In this document: positions 39,341 through 39,437 of the stretch, piece by piece
How positions within the stretch are numbered: position 1 is the first letter of the stretch
Layout of the letters: every line of letters starts with the position of its first letter
Origin: Lentisphaerota bacterium
Lineage (GTDB): Bacteria > Verrucomicrobiota > Lentisphaeria > Victivallales > Victivallaceae
Reading direction: 5' to 3'
DNA length: 39,437 nucleotides
Assembly (NCBI GenBank): GCA_015061495.1
Contig: SUWL01000023.1
Span: forward strand, 1-39,437
The notes under the pieces: generated by a model
What the model was told of the DNA's origin: nothing
Databases searched by the model: none
What the model saw: only the letters and a program-made list of their open reading frames with translations
Made by a program: the position numbers and the translations under genes

Positions 39341-39437
39341 TGTGACCCCAAAAATTTGGACGGGTTAAATTATGTGGAATGGGTTCGGTATTTTACCGGA
39401 CTCATTCCTTTTAATGTTAAAGATACTCTTTCATTGT
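39341..39437 (-). mobile_element. end of an IS3-family insertion sequence, truncated by window end
   Basis: Terminus TGTGACCCCAAAAATTTGGACGGGTT followed immediately by the minus-strand 3' end of an OrfB-like transposase. Confidence 0.8.
39370..39437 (-). CDS. C-terminus of IS3-family transposase OrfB (partial)
   Basis: Minus-strand frame reads ...NERVSLTLKGMSPVKYRTHST*, matching the usual IS3/IS150 OrfB ending (K-G-x-SPV-x-YR). Confidence 0.85.
   Translation of the reverse strand, partial: NERVSLTLKGMSPVKYRTHST

Overview
Single-read annotation of a 39.4-kb bacterial chromosomal window. Gene content and the abundance of DUF1559-type (H-X9-DG) pseudopilins suggest a Lentisphaerae/Victivallales or other PVC bacterium; this taxonomic call is inference. 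From left to right: (1) an AT-rich accessory segment holding the C-terminus of a probable type I restriction HsdR subunit and an uncharacterised degenerate PLD-like/coiled-coil protein, ending at the 3' end of a tRNA-Thr(CGT); (2) a minus-strand housekeeping block: trpB, an RdgC-like gene, trmB, tyrS; (3) rex followed by a trimeric, bifurcating-type [FeFe]-hydrogenase operon (hydC-hydB-hydA); (4) a secreted-protein/carbohydrate operon: pseudopilin, LamG-like, large GH-like, LamG-like, mutarotase-like; (5) tandem secreted paralogs, one carrying a pseudopilin-type C-terminal domain without the pilin signal, then a flavin reductase; (6) a MITE-like 163-bp element, rpsU (missing from the ORF track) and thiamine pyrophosphokinase; (7) a four-gene minor-pseudopilin cassette (GspH/I/J-like plus a 1245-aa GspK/PilX-like protein) resembling the 'Verru_Chthon' cassettes; (8) HlyD-RbbA-permease ABC exporter genes; (9) MscS, a Pro/His-repeat lipoprotein, a GH2 enzyme, and the end of an IS3-family element running off the window. 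The strongest novelty candidates are the in-frame long palindrome between two FTLIELLV prepilin motifs, the pseudopilin-tail fusion, the MITE-like element and the RM-associated PLD-like gene. No database searches were possible; family calls rest on motif recognition.
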